A stretch of 64,000 bases of DNA, taken from Flectobacillus major DSM 103 (lineage in GTDB: Bacteria > Bacteroidota > Bacteroidia > Cytophagales > Spirosomataceae). The notes beneath the pieces were generated by a model. The model saw nothing but the letters and a program-made list of their open reading frames with translations. It searched no databases and was not told the DNA's origin. This document shows, piece by piece, positions 20,219 to 27,115 of the stretch (position 1 is its first letter; each line of letters opens with the position of its first letter). The stretch is from positions 2,215,001 to 2,279,000 of the forward strand of contig NZ_KE386491.1 of assembly GCF_000427405.1 (NCBI RefSeq), in the 5' to 3' direction. The translations under genes and the position numbers were made by a program.

Positions 20219-20566
20219 ATGACAACAGAAGAATTAATCAAAACAGTTACAGGAACAAACTTTGACCTTATTTCATTTAATGAAATAGAGTTAGGGGAAA
20301 TACTTTTTAAGTTTGTAAAGAATAGAGTCGAATTACACGACATATACCAAACACGTAGTGACATGTTTGCTGATGAAAATTATCGTTACTATTCTAATGA
20401 TAAGACTGTTTATGAAGGGCTTAATGAATCTGCATTTGCTTTAAAAGAAAGTAAATCGGAGAAGGTTTTATTTATTGAAGTAAAAACTAAAGATAACGAT
20501 GAAATAAGTCTTTTTTTTGAAGATGATAGCAAACGATTTTTAGGATATATTTATATACATGAATAA
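20219..20566 (+). CDS. Candidate immunity protein for the ADP-ribosyltransferase-like tip
   Basis: A 115-aa acidic, soluble protein with no signal peptide and no family I recognise. It begins 3 nt after the stop of the RHS toxin, the standard position of a cognate immunity gene. It is AT-richer than the RHS body, as expected for swapped toxin-immunity cassettes. Helical N-terminal half (ELIKTVTGTNFDLISFNEIE), then alternating strands ending in FFEDDSKRFLGYIYIHE. The immunity role is inferred only from position and size. A cytoplasmic immunity protein fits a toxin that acts on cytosolic proteins. Confidence 0.7.
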   Translation: MTTEELIKTVTGTNFDLISFNEIELGEILFKFVKNRVELHDIYQTRSDMFADENYRYYSNDKTVYEGLNESAFALKESKSEKVLFIEVKTKDNDEISLFFEDDSKRFLGYIYIHE

Positions 20567-20638
20567 TGAATGTAAATAGTTTTATATTCAGAGAGAGTAT
20601 TGACAGCATATAGGTAAAAAGTCTAATATTAAAATAAC

Positions 20639-21442
20639 GTGAAACTTAAAATAACACAATCTTTTGATTTAAAAACAGAGAGAAAAGCATTTTTAATAGA
20701 GCAATTCACATATTCTATCGAAAATATTATTAACGATAAAAACTATGGAGAGAGCATAGAATTTTTATTTATAGAATTTAATTGTATCTCATTAAACAAG
20801 TCGTTTGCGACTGGTTTAGTCGTAGGATATGATTATTTTAAAAAATCAAAAACGCTGGAAATTAGTGTAAAGATAAACGATAAAGAACTCCGTAAATCTG
20901 ATAGCAATAATTTTCATATAATCGGTATAAAAGCCTTGAGTAGCGTTTTAGACTATATAAAGATCAATCCTATTAAAAATTTTAATGTGAACGAATTTAT
21001 AAGTGATTTCAATCATGAACTAGGGAAAATAGATTTTTTTACAAAAAAAGTAGAAGAACTATTTATAAGTCCTATGCCATTACCTACCAATTATACTTAT
21101 TACAAATCAGAAGAAATAAAAAAAATCTCAAGTGACCAAAGAAATATTCTACTTTCTATATTAGAAAATAAAGAGAATCGCTTCAAGTTCTTTGAAGAAA
21201 AACTCAAAAGGCTCGAGGAAAAACTCAATATACAACATAACGAAAAAATAAAAATAAGACTCCATTTTGAAGAGTTTATGTTTTTTTTCATTGAGAAGTT
21301 AAAGTCAGAAGAATCGTTTTCAGTTATTAAGGAACAGCTTGGAGAGTATATAGAAGAGGTGCAATTTATGAATTTAGACACAGAAGAAACTGAAATTCTT
21401 GAAGATATAATGAGTGATTACATAGAAATACTCAGCGAGTAA
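20639..21442 (+). CDS. Hypothetical protein, possible orphan immunity protein
   Basis: A 267-aa lysine- and glutamate-rich soluble protein starting at GTG 20639, 72 nt after the immunity candidate. The N-terminal 100 residues look like an alpha/beta domain (FLFIEFNCISLNK, LEISVKINDKELRK). Residues about 160-260 are long charged helices, possibly coiled coil (ENRFKFFEEKLKRLEEKL). I do not recognise a family. Its place in the island, its high AT content and the lack of enzymatic motifs make an orphan immunity protein left by an earlier tip plausible. No toxin tip lies immediately before it. Confidence 0.6.
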   Translation: MKLKITQSFDLKTERKAFLIEQFTYSIENIINDKNYGESIEFLFIEFNCISLNKSFATGLVVGYDYFKKSKTLEISVKINDKELRKSDSNNFHIIGIKALSSVLDYIKINPIKNFNVNEFISDFNHELGKIDFFTKKVEELFISPMPLPTNYTYYKSEEIKKISSDQRNILLSILENKENRFKFFEEKLKRLEEKLNIQHNEKIKIRLHFEEFMFFFIEKLKSEESFSVIKEQLGEYIEEVQFMNLDTEETEILEDIMSDYIEILSE

Positions 21443-21555
21443 AAGTTGGACATTAACTAATCCATACTTGCTAAAAGAAAAGTTTCTACTTGACGAATAT
21501 TTTTCGCAAATGGCAAATTACCTTCTGGTAATAAAATGTTCAAATAAAATAAAAC

Positions 21556-21963
21556 ATGAAATTTAACTTCACAATGGAAACCAGTTTAGGATTGGGTAAA
21601 CTATCTTTTTTGGCAAATTCAATAGAAAAGTCTCTAAATGAATATCTGCAATTATCTTTTTTTAGCCAAGATGTAGGTCAACTCGTTCTATCAATAATAT
21701 GTTTAGAGCCTCGTATTGAACCCTTTTTTAAAAGTCGAAAAGCAAAATTTCAGAAAGCTAAAGAAATGGATGAAAAAGGAGTTATTTACTGTGATTTGAA
21801 GCTTGATTATATGAAGGTTTTAAATGCTCCCGATAATGAATTACAAGAGTATTTAAAATCAGAAATCCTTAATACTTTACCTGTAATATCAAAGATTAAA
21901 ATAGGCGATTTCGATATAGTTACATTTGAAGAGACACTTCGAACTTATCTAGAGAAAAATTAA
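21556..21963 (+). CDS. Immunity-like protein, paralogue of the 25464-25913 gene
   Basis: A 135-aa soluble protein. It aligns by eye with the 149-aa product at 25464: both share an IC(L/V).P..E.FFK.R..(K/R)(F/Y)QK block, a DLKLDY motif, and an E(I)L.(T/S) helix followed by a (I/F)D..(T/S)F..L C-terminus. The other copy directly follows a toxin tip, which supports an immunity role. The family resembles Imm44-type polymorphic-toxin immunity proteins, but that name is from memory. Here no tip lies upstream, so it looks like an orphan. The first 10 codons are duplicated at 26036 as a deletion remnant. Confidence 0.68.
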   Translation: MKFNFTMETSLGLGKLSFLANSIEKSLNEYLQLSFFSQDVGQLVLSIICLEPRIEPFFKSRKAKFQKAKEMDEKGVIYCDLKLDYMKVLNAPDNELQEYLKSEILNTLPVISKIKIGDFDIVTFEETLRTYLEKN

Positions 21964-21984
21964 ATACTTAAAAATGGGTATCAG

Positions 21985-22467
21985 ATGAAAGATACTAAAT
22001 ATTTAAAAGCTGCTGAAAACCTTGTGAAAGCAATTGATATAGCAATTGATGTTTTGCAAGTGGCTACATTAAACGATTTCAGAGAATAAGATAAGCAGCA
22101 ATTTATTTTGGTTTATTCTGGGTGGAAAGATGAATTAATTAATCCACAGCCACAATATGCTAATATGGCGAGTCTAAAGTATTCTATTGACGAGGTTTTT
22201 ACTTATTTCCAAGAAGGTAATGGGCAAACTGTGGAAAAGTTTTGGGAGAAAATAAAAGAGGCTGGATTACCTTATAAACGAGAGAATAAATTAGTGAAAA
22301 TCTTGAAACGAAAGCGTATCAAAGATGATATTGAATATGATTTTGTTATTGATGTTATAGTTCCTTATCAAGAGGAAGGGCTTATTAGTGCGGACGAAGT
22401 AGCATTATTAAACCAATGGATTGGGGATTTTGAGGAAAAAAATAAAGGTAAGTTTAAGTCGATGTAG
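21985..22467 (+). pseudogene. Small immunity-type gene interrupted by one in-frame stop codon
   Basis: The ATG at 21985 opens a frame (MKDTKYLKAAENLVKAIDIA...) that meets TAA at 22087-22089 after 34 codons. It then continues in the same frame for 126 codons (DKQQFILVYSGWKDELINP...) to the stop ending at 22467. Restoring the nonsense codon would give a 160-aa all-helical protein of a kind I recall next to Bacteroidota RHS genes. A downstream TTG start (22108) could still give a 119-aa fragment. The segment from 22345 onward is duplicated at 26064-26162. It starts 21 nt after the preceding gene, so it was probably co-transcribed. Confidence 0.75.
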
Positions 22468-22561
22468 GTCTTCTCTTCGAGAAAAAGCCTCTTTGTGCCA
22501 TTATGGCATATTTTTACCCACAATGTACATAAGCCAAACGCCAAGTCAGCTATGCTAAAAT

Positions 22562-23473
22562 ATGGTTGCCTTGGCATTTTTATTGAATCAGAATACACCC
22601 AATTTAGATAACTTTAAGTTTACAGGTAAAGAAAATCTACCCGAAACTGGCTACACCGATTTTGGAGCAAGATGGTATGATAATATTGTGCCTAGATTTA
22701 TTTCTATTGACCCTTTAGCCGAAATCTCAAAAAGGTGGTCGCCTTATGCTTACACATACGATAATCCACTCCGCTTTATCGACCCTGATGGAATGGGAGT
22801 TAGAAATGTCTATGGAATAAACACCTACGATGGCTATGTCGGCGATGATGGGAATGGTAATTATCAGGGAACCGTTCCAAAAGCAAAAGGAGTTAATCTA
22901 TCTAAAATCACGAATATTAAGAATGTGCTTTCTGGTAAAGAATTTAAAGATTTCTACGATAATAAAAAGTGGATATTTTTTCATAAGCAGTGTGCTGAAC
23001 ATAGTAGAGAACAAGTCAAGGAAGGAAATAATGGTGATTCTTTTACTCCTGCACAAGCAAAATTAAGAATAAATATGTACGAAGATAAAAAAAGACAACA
23101 GGAATTACAAAGCCCTGTAGATATTCAAAAAGGTGTCGATTTAATTATTGATAATTTGAAAAAAGGTAGAGCTGTAATGGCTGGAGTTATGTATAATAGT
23201 CAAAAAAATACAGGAAATGCTAATGCCGCCACAAACCATTTTATCACTATCGTAGGAGCAGGAATTGATGATACTCATAGACCGTATTTTAGCTATTATG
23301 ACAATTATGGAGGTGATGATAGTATTACTCCTGCAATAAGAAAGGCTATCGGAACAAATCTTAATGAGAACCGCTTTTATTATGACTCCAATGCTAATCA
23401 ATTTGTAGATTCAAAAACCGTATTGGGTAAATATGTAATGACAGAAGTCCGACCTAATATAGATGATGAGTAG
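22562..23473 (+). CDS. Orphan RHS-core fragment with predicted cysteine-peptidase toxin tip
   Basis: A 303-aa frame. After 9 non-RHS residues it enters the RHS core ([20 protein letters not shown], from nt 22591), reaches FIDPDGM (72-78) and the shared GDDGNGNYQG linker, then a new tip. In the tip C144 and H147 (QCAEHSRE), H226 (TNHFITIVGAG) and D247-N248 (YYDNYGG) have the order and spacing of a papain/NlpC-like Cys-His-Asp/Asn triad. There is no signal peptide or YD shell, so it cannot act alone like the full RHS protein. It looks like a silent, headless cassette that could be moved onto a full RHS gene by recombination in the shared core. The reading frame is intact throughout. Confidence 0.72.
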   Translation: MVALAFLLNQNTPNLDNFKFTGKENLPETGYTDFGARWYDNIVPRFISIDPLAEISKRWSPYAYTYDNPLRFIDPDGMGVRNVYGINTYDGYVGDDGNGNYQGTVPKAKGVNLSKITNIKNVLSGKEFKDFYDNKKWIFFHKQCAEHSREQVKEGNNGDSFTPAQAKLRINMYEDKKRQQELQSPVDIQKGVDLIIDNLKKGRAVMAGVMYNSQKNTGNANAATNHFITIVGAGIDDTHRPYFSYYDNYGGDDSITPAIRKAIGTNLNENRFYYDSNANQFVDSKTVLGKYVMTEVRPNIDDE

Positions 23474-23526
23474 CTTATTTTTCAAATGTTTATAAATTTT
23501 TCTATAATCTAAATTCAGATTACACA

Positions 23527-23946
23527 ATGAAAATATCTTTCAACGAATTAATGTTTGTGGTATTTACCATTTTCACACTAATAGCTTGTAAAAACAAGTA
23601 CTCTGATGAGCATGGAATAGAAACAGACCCAGATTTGGCTAACTACACATCCCATGCAGATTCAGCTACTTATATCAAGAGACTGAATACTACGACGTTT
23701 TTATTTTATCATAATGACACCAGAGAATACTTTAAGGCCACAAGAGTTTCTATCGAGCCTATCCTAGATTCTAAGATTATTCATTTAGAAATACAAGAAA
23801 AGACAGAAACGACCCTTATGAGTATAGCTATGTCCTCACAAGGAAATATTACCACATTTGGATTAAATGATTTCTTGTTTTCTGTAAGTAAAGATACTGT
23901 CATAGTAAAAGATCCTGATGGAACTTTAATAAAATACCGTAAATAA
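23527..23946 (+). CDS. Small lipoprotein, candidate immunity for the cysteine-peptidase tip
   Basis: A 139-aa protein with an N-terminal hydrophobic stretch ending in a lipobox (FTIFTLIAC, Cys21), so it is predicted to be a periplasm-facing lipoprotein. The mature part is a short beta-rich domain (TTFLFYHNDTREYFKATRV...). No family is recognised. It starts 53 nt after the peptidase tip. An envelope-located immunity protein would fit a peptidase acting in the periplasm. The pairing is inferred from position alone; a second lipoprotein occupies the matching place after the fourth core (26756). Confidence 0.65.
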   Translation: MKISFNELMFVVFTIFTLIACKNKYSDEHGIETDPDLANYTSHADSATYIKRLNTTTFLFYHNDTREYFKATRVSIEPILDSKIIHLEIQEKTETTLMSIAMSSQGNITTFGLNDFLFSVSKDTVIVKDPDGTLIKYRK

Positions 23947-24031
23947 GTAAGACAAAAGCTCATGGTTTGCTAAAATAAGTCTACTTATAAGCATTCATTA
24001 TTGAATTAGTCTTAGTAATTAGGGCGAATCC

Positions 24032-24352
24032 ATGGAATTAATTAGAAAACCGCTGCCTCAAGAAGAACAGCTACTTGAAACACTTATTGGGCTTACAAAT
24101 TTGAAATTCAACGAAATTTAGAAAACTAATTTACTAGTTGCTCCTATGAGTGATGGGAAGTTGGAAATTATATCCTAAAGGTATATTAGACAATCTTGTT
24201 TTTGGGGGTAAACAGGTTACTATCAATTCTTGGATGAAGATAATGTTCCTGTGATTGCATCACTAAATCTTGATAATCATAATGATTTATATGAACTTGA
24301 TATTTGGAAAACAGATTTCTCACCCCTGATTAGGTTAAGTAATTTTCACTAA
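24032..24352 (+). pseudogene. Decayed DUF6984-like gene
   Basis: The frame starting at 24032 reads MELIRKPLPQEEQLLETLIG and stops at TAG 24119-24121. Remains of the same protein continue in shifting frames: NLLVAPMSDG, then MGSWKLYPKGILDNLVFGGK, and finally YQFLDEDNVPVIASLNLDN...LYELDIWKTDFSPLI to a stop at 24350-24352. This order matches DUF6984 proteins as I remember them: an RKPL...LLE start, a GS.KL.P.G middle and an ELDIWK.DFSPLI end. At least one nonsense codon and two frameshifts are needed. Such genes are common small neighbours of RHS tips and may be immunity genes. Confidence 0.72.
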
Positions 24353-24361
24353 CCTAATCAG
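24326..24361 (+). terminator. Inverted repeat overlapping the end of the DUF6984-like pseudogene
   Basis: A perfect 12-bp stem CTGATTAGGTTA / TAACCTAATCAG (24326-24337, 24350-24361) has a 12-nt loop and is followed by CAAAAAATTG. It contains the pseudogene's stop codon and is a plausible weak terminator. Confidence 0.55.
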
Positions 24362-24410
24362 CAAAAAATTGTTTCTGAGCTATTAATAGCTCAAATGAAT
24401 ATCATTTCAT

Positions 24411-24451
24411 AAAAGCCAGACTTTCTAATTTTATAAGAAAGTCTGGCTTTT
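24411..24451 (+). terminator. Strong terminator directly upstream of the third RHS core
   Basis: A perfect 16-bp stem AAAAGCCAGACTTTCT / AGAAAGTCTGGCTTTT (24411-24426, 24436-24451) has a 9-nt loop and ends in a T run. A separate 16-bp palindrome GAGCTATTAATAGCTC lies just before it at 24377-24392. Placed 28 nt before the third RHS core, it should prevent read-through transcription into that cassette. Confidence 0.82.
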
Positions 24452-24478
24452 GTACTCACTGCCTAGTAATAACGAATT

Positions 24479-24974
24479 GGTAAGTTTCAAAGATTCTGTA
24501 GGAATAGCCAAGACAACCCAAGAAAGCCATACAGGAGTGTGGGGAGAAGAATTGCCAAGCCTAAGCTACAAGAATACACCCAATTTAGATAACTTTAAGT
24601 TTACAGGTAAAGAAAATCTACCCAAAACTGGCTGCACCGATTTTGGAGCAAGGCTATACGACAATCTAGTTCCTAGATTTATTTCTATTGACCCTTTAGC
24701 CGAAATCTCAAGAAGGTGGTCGCCTTATGCCTATGCCTTTGTCAATCCACTAAGATTTATCGACCCTGATGGAATGGCAACCAGAGATGTTTTTGGAAAC
24801 ACTACTTTTGATGGCTATGTCGGCGATGATGGGAATGGTAATTATCAGGGAGAAACTGAGCCTGTTAAGGGAAAAACAACTGTAAATAATAACAAAGGGA
24901 AAGGTACTAAAGCCAAAGCCGTAAGTGCTACCGTTGTTGTTGGTACTGCAATTATGGCTGGTAGGACTGGGATA
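24479..24974 (+). repeat. Near-identical copy of the RHS core and linker from 19201-19695
   Basis: From GGTAAGTTTCAAAGATTCTG onward this segment follows 19201-19695 of the full RHS gene almost base for base, with scattered substitutions (for example CAAGACAACC for CAAAACAACC). It runs through the core, the DPDG motif and the VSATVV linker. Similarity ends where the two tips differ. The shorter copies at 22591 and 26308 share the core from GAATACACCCAATTTAG. This is the homology through which tips could be exchanged. Confidence 0.9.
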
Positions 24975-25464
24975 ACCACAGAAGAAAAAGGCACAGAAGC
25001 TGCAAGCTCATTAACAATCGGCTGGAGTATTGCTCTTGCAGAGCCATCTCCAGTTGGAGAAGCTGTTATGGGAGTAGCTACCATTGGTGTAGGTATCTTA
25101 TACACTTGCAACATCAGGAATAGCTGAAAAAATGTCAAAAGAAATAGATAAAATAAAAGAGAAAACACTTTTGAGTAATGGTTACACTTATGAGCTTCGA
25201 GTTAATAATGCAGGAACTTACTTTGATGTGAGAGGTATTCCTGTAAAATTAAATGCAGGAGATATTTGGAAATATGGGGAAACGGCAGGGAATAGTCCAA
25301 GGTATTCACCTACGGAATTGAATAATATGATTCCAGGTGGAGTGAGATTAAACCCTATATTTTTTGGGAATCAAGTTGAAATTAAAGTTATGGAAAAATA
25401 TTTAATTTATGGTTATTTCTTTAATCACGGTATCTTACCACCAGGAAATAAAATTTTTAGATAA
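24479..25464 (+). pseudogene. Headless RHS core with frameshifted tip, GIY-YIG/URI-nuclease-like
   Basis: The core reads open through FIDPDGM and a hydrophobic linker to TGA at 25125-25127. The tip then continues in another frame (YTLATSGIAEKMSKEIDK...), open from 25093 to the stop at 25464, so a single-base shift lies between about 25093 and 25124. Joined, the tip holds YTYELRVNNAGTYFDVRG, GDIWKYGETAGNSPRYS, EIKVMEKYLIYGYF and LPPGNKIFR. I associate this pattern with GIY-YIG/URI-fold nuclease toxin tips: KYGET for the YIG strand, an R, a late E and N. The nuclease call is tentative. The core is also degraded ([13 protein letters not shown]). A terminator precedes it and an immunity-like gene overlaps its end. 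Confidence 0.68.
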
Positions 25465-25913
25465 TGAAAGAATATATGAAAATTGGATATGCACAACTTG
25501 GAGGAGTTGGGGAAGAATTTAGCTCTTTATTAAATTCTTTAGCAGATAAAACGAATTTAATATTTAAAGATAAATTTTATGGAGAAGATTTGTATGAAAT
25601 ACATATAGGGGTAATTTGTGTTGCCCCTGAATTTGAACTTTTTTTTAAAAGAAGAAGACCTAGGTATCAAAAAGAACAAAAAGAATATGTAAAAGATGGT
25701 GTTAAATATGTTCTATTAAAAAACTTTGAGTATGATTTAAAGTTAGATTATTCTTTGTATAAATCTTTAAATGGTAATGAATTGAAAGAAAAAATGTTTT
25801 CAGAAATATTAGATTCATTTCAAATTCTTAAAAGTACTGAGATTATAAAAAAAATTAAACATTTTGATAGAGATTCGTTTTTTAAAGATTTAGAGCAATT
25901 AAGAAATTTATAA
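25464..25913 (+). CDS. Immunity-like protein paired with the frameshifted tip
   Basis: A 149-aa soluble protein whose ATG overlaps the tip's stop codon (TAATG at 25462-25466), implying translational coupling to the toxin before the frameshift. It is a paralogue of the 21556-21963 product: it shares ICVAPEFELFFKRRRPRYQK, a DLKLDYS motif and a C-terminal FD(R)(D)SF helix. It has an insertion (VKYVLLKNFEY) relative to that copy. The family looks Imm44-like from memory. Unlike the tip, its frame is intact, as expected if losing a toxin costs less than losing protection. Confidence 0.7.
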   Translation: MKEYMKIGYAQLGGVGEEFSSLLNSLADKTNLIFKDKFYGEDLYEIHIGVICVAPEFELFFKRRRPRYQKEQKEYVKDGVKYVLLKNFEYDLKLDYSLYKSLNGNELKEKMFSEILDSFQILKSTEIIKKIKHFDRDSFFKDLEQLRNL

Positions 25914-25951
25914 TAATGGGAAATCAAGCTGGTCTCCGCTACTACTGGTCT

Positions 25952-26307
25952 TAGCTAAAAGAAAAGTTTCTACTTTACGGATATTTTTTCACACATGGCA
26001 AATTACCTTCTGGTAATAAAATGTTTAAATAAAACATGAAATTTAACTTCACAATGGAAACCAGTTATTGATGTTATAGTTCCTTATCAAGAGGAAGGGC
26101 TTATTAGTGCGGACGAAGTAGCATTATTAAACCAATGGATTGGGGATTTTGAGAAAAAATAAAGGTAAGTTTAAGTCGATGTAGATCTTCTCTTCGAGAA
26201 AAAGCCTTTTTGTGCCATTATGGCATATTTTTACCCACAATGTACATAAGCCAAACGCCAAGTCAGCTATGCTAAAATATGGTTGCCTTGGCATTTTTAT
26301 TGAATCA
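25952..26307 (+). repeat. Deleted duplicate of the segment 21457-22590
   Basis: CTAAAAGAAAAGTTTCTAC through the first codons of the 21556 gene (up to CCAGTT) matches 21457-21586. The sequence then jumps to ATTGATGTTATAG, matching 22348 onward, and continues to the junction with the RHS core. Relative to the left copy 761 bp are missing, and both breakpoints carry GTT (21584-21586 and 22345-22347). This is the signature of a microhomology deletion after a segmental duplication. Confidence 0.85.
26036..26162 (+). pseudogene. Chimeric remnant of two duplicated immunity-type genes
   Basis: The ATG at 26036 begins a copy of the 21556 gene (MKFNFTMETS) but meets TGA at 26069 after 11 codons, because the 761-bp deletion fused it to the 3' end of the 21985 pseudogene. 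The latter's tail (VIDVIVPYQEEGLISADEVA...) is still readable in another frame down to a stop at 26160-26162. No functional product is expected. Confidence 0.78.
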
Positions 26308-26727
26308 GAATACACCCAATTTAGATAACTTTAAGTTTACAGGTAAAGAAAACATACCCGAAACTGGCTACACCGATTTTGGAGCAAGACTATACGACAA
26401 TCTAGTTCCTAGATTTATTTCTATTGACCCTTTAGCCGAAATCTCAAAAAGGTGGTCACCTTATGCCTATGCCTTTGTTAATCCATTAAGATTTATCGAC
26501 CCTGATGGAATGAAGAAGCGAATCACGAACTCCCTAATTACACTTTCTCCAATGGATATACCAATCAGACAAGTCAAAGCAACACAGGTGCATCAGGAAT
26601 AAGCACTCAGATGGATCATAGGAACAATTTGCGTGGTCTTACATCTTTTACTACCAATCCACAAGTTTTCTATAATATGGCTATAAATGGTCAATTATGG
26701 ATGCTATCCTCAGATAAAAAAGAATAA
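26279..26727 (+). pseudogene. Fourth RHS-core copy with frameshift and short residual tip
   Basis: Starts like the 22562 cassette ([18 protein letters not shown]...) and reads through FIDPDGM. The following frame is off and stops at 26602. The frame open from 26506 to the stop at 26725-26727 gives a more protein-like tail ([19 protein letters not shown]...GLTSFTTNPQVFYNMAINGQ), so a frameshift lies just after the DPDGM codons. Only about 70 residues of tip remain and I recognise no catalytic motif. It is probably a truncated, inactive cassette. The lipoprotein gene that follows may be its former immunity partner. Confidence 0.68.
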
Positions 26728-26755
26728 TACCTTCAAGCTTATAATTCTACCTAAA

Positions 26756-27115
26756 ATGAGAAAAATATTCTTATCTATTATTTTAATTTTCTTGTCTTCA
26801 TGTGAAAATGAGAAAACAATTCAAATATCTTCTAATGAGAAGTTTAAACTACAAATTATCCGTTCATCCAAGTCAGACGATTATACAGGAGGGATATTGG
26901 AGTTTGACATAAAAGGCTTTGTTCAACAAATAGACACACTATTTTTGGAAATACATTATCCCAATGGAATGCCTTTAACTATTGAATTTCCGCTTGATTC
27001 AGGGATTGTAAAATCTCATCACATAGAAGATTGGTATTCTGATAAAGCGATTTTTTATATGAAATATAATCCTAATAAAAAAGGTGATATTATCTTATCA
27101 TACAAGTATTATTAA
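26756..27115 (+). CDS. Small lipoprotein, candidate immunity remnant
   Basis: A 119-aa protein starting at ATG 26756. This start puts a lipoprotein signal (MRKIFLSIILIFLSSC, Cys16) at the N-terminus; the longer frame from 26687 would bury it. The mature part reads like one beta-sandwich domain (KFKLQIIRSSKSDD, TLFLEIHYPNGMPL, IILSYKYY). It starts 28 nt after the fourth tip's stop, the position of an immunity gene, and resembles the 23527 lipoprotein in layout but not in sequence. Function is inferred from location only. Confidence 0.62.
   Translation: MRKIFLSIILIFLSSCENEKTIQISSNEKFKLQIIRSSKSDDYTGGILEFDIKGFVQQIDTLFLEIHYPNGMPLTIEFPLDSGIVKSHHIEDWYSDKAIFYMKYNPNKKGDIILSYKYY

Noticed and set aside
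22368-22598. Minus-strand 76-codon open frame, with a matching frame at 26127-26315
   Set aside because: Its similarity to the second frame merely reflects the DNA duplication; it lies antisense to RHS-related sequence and has no protein-like features.
24450-24478. TTG start giving the third RHS core nine extra N-terminal residues
   Set aside because: The TTG lies inside the terminator stem and the residues are unrelated to RHS; homology starts at 24479, so it is treated as a headless fragment.
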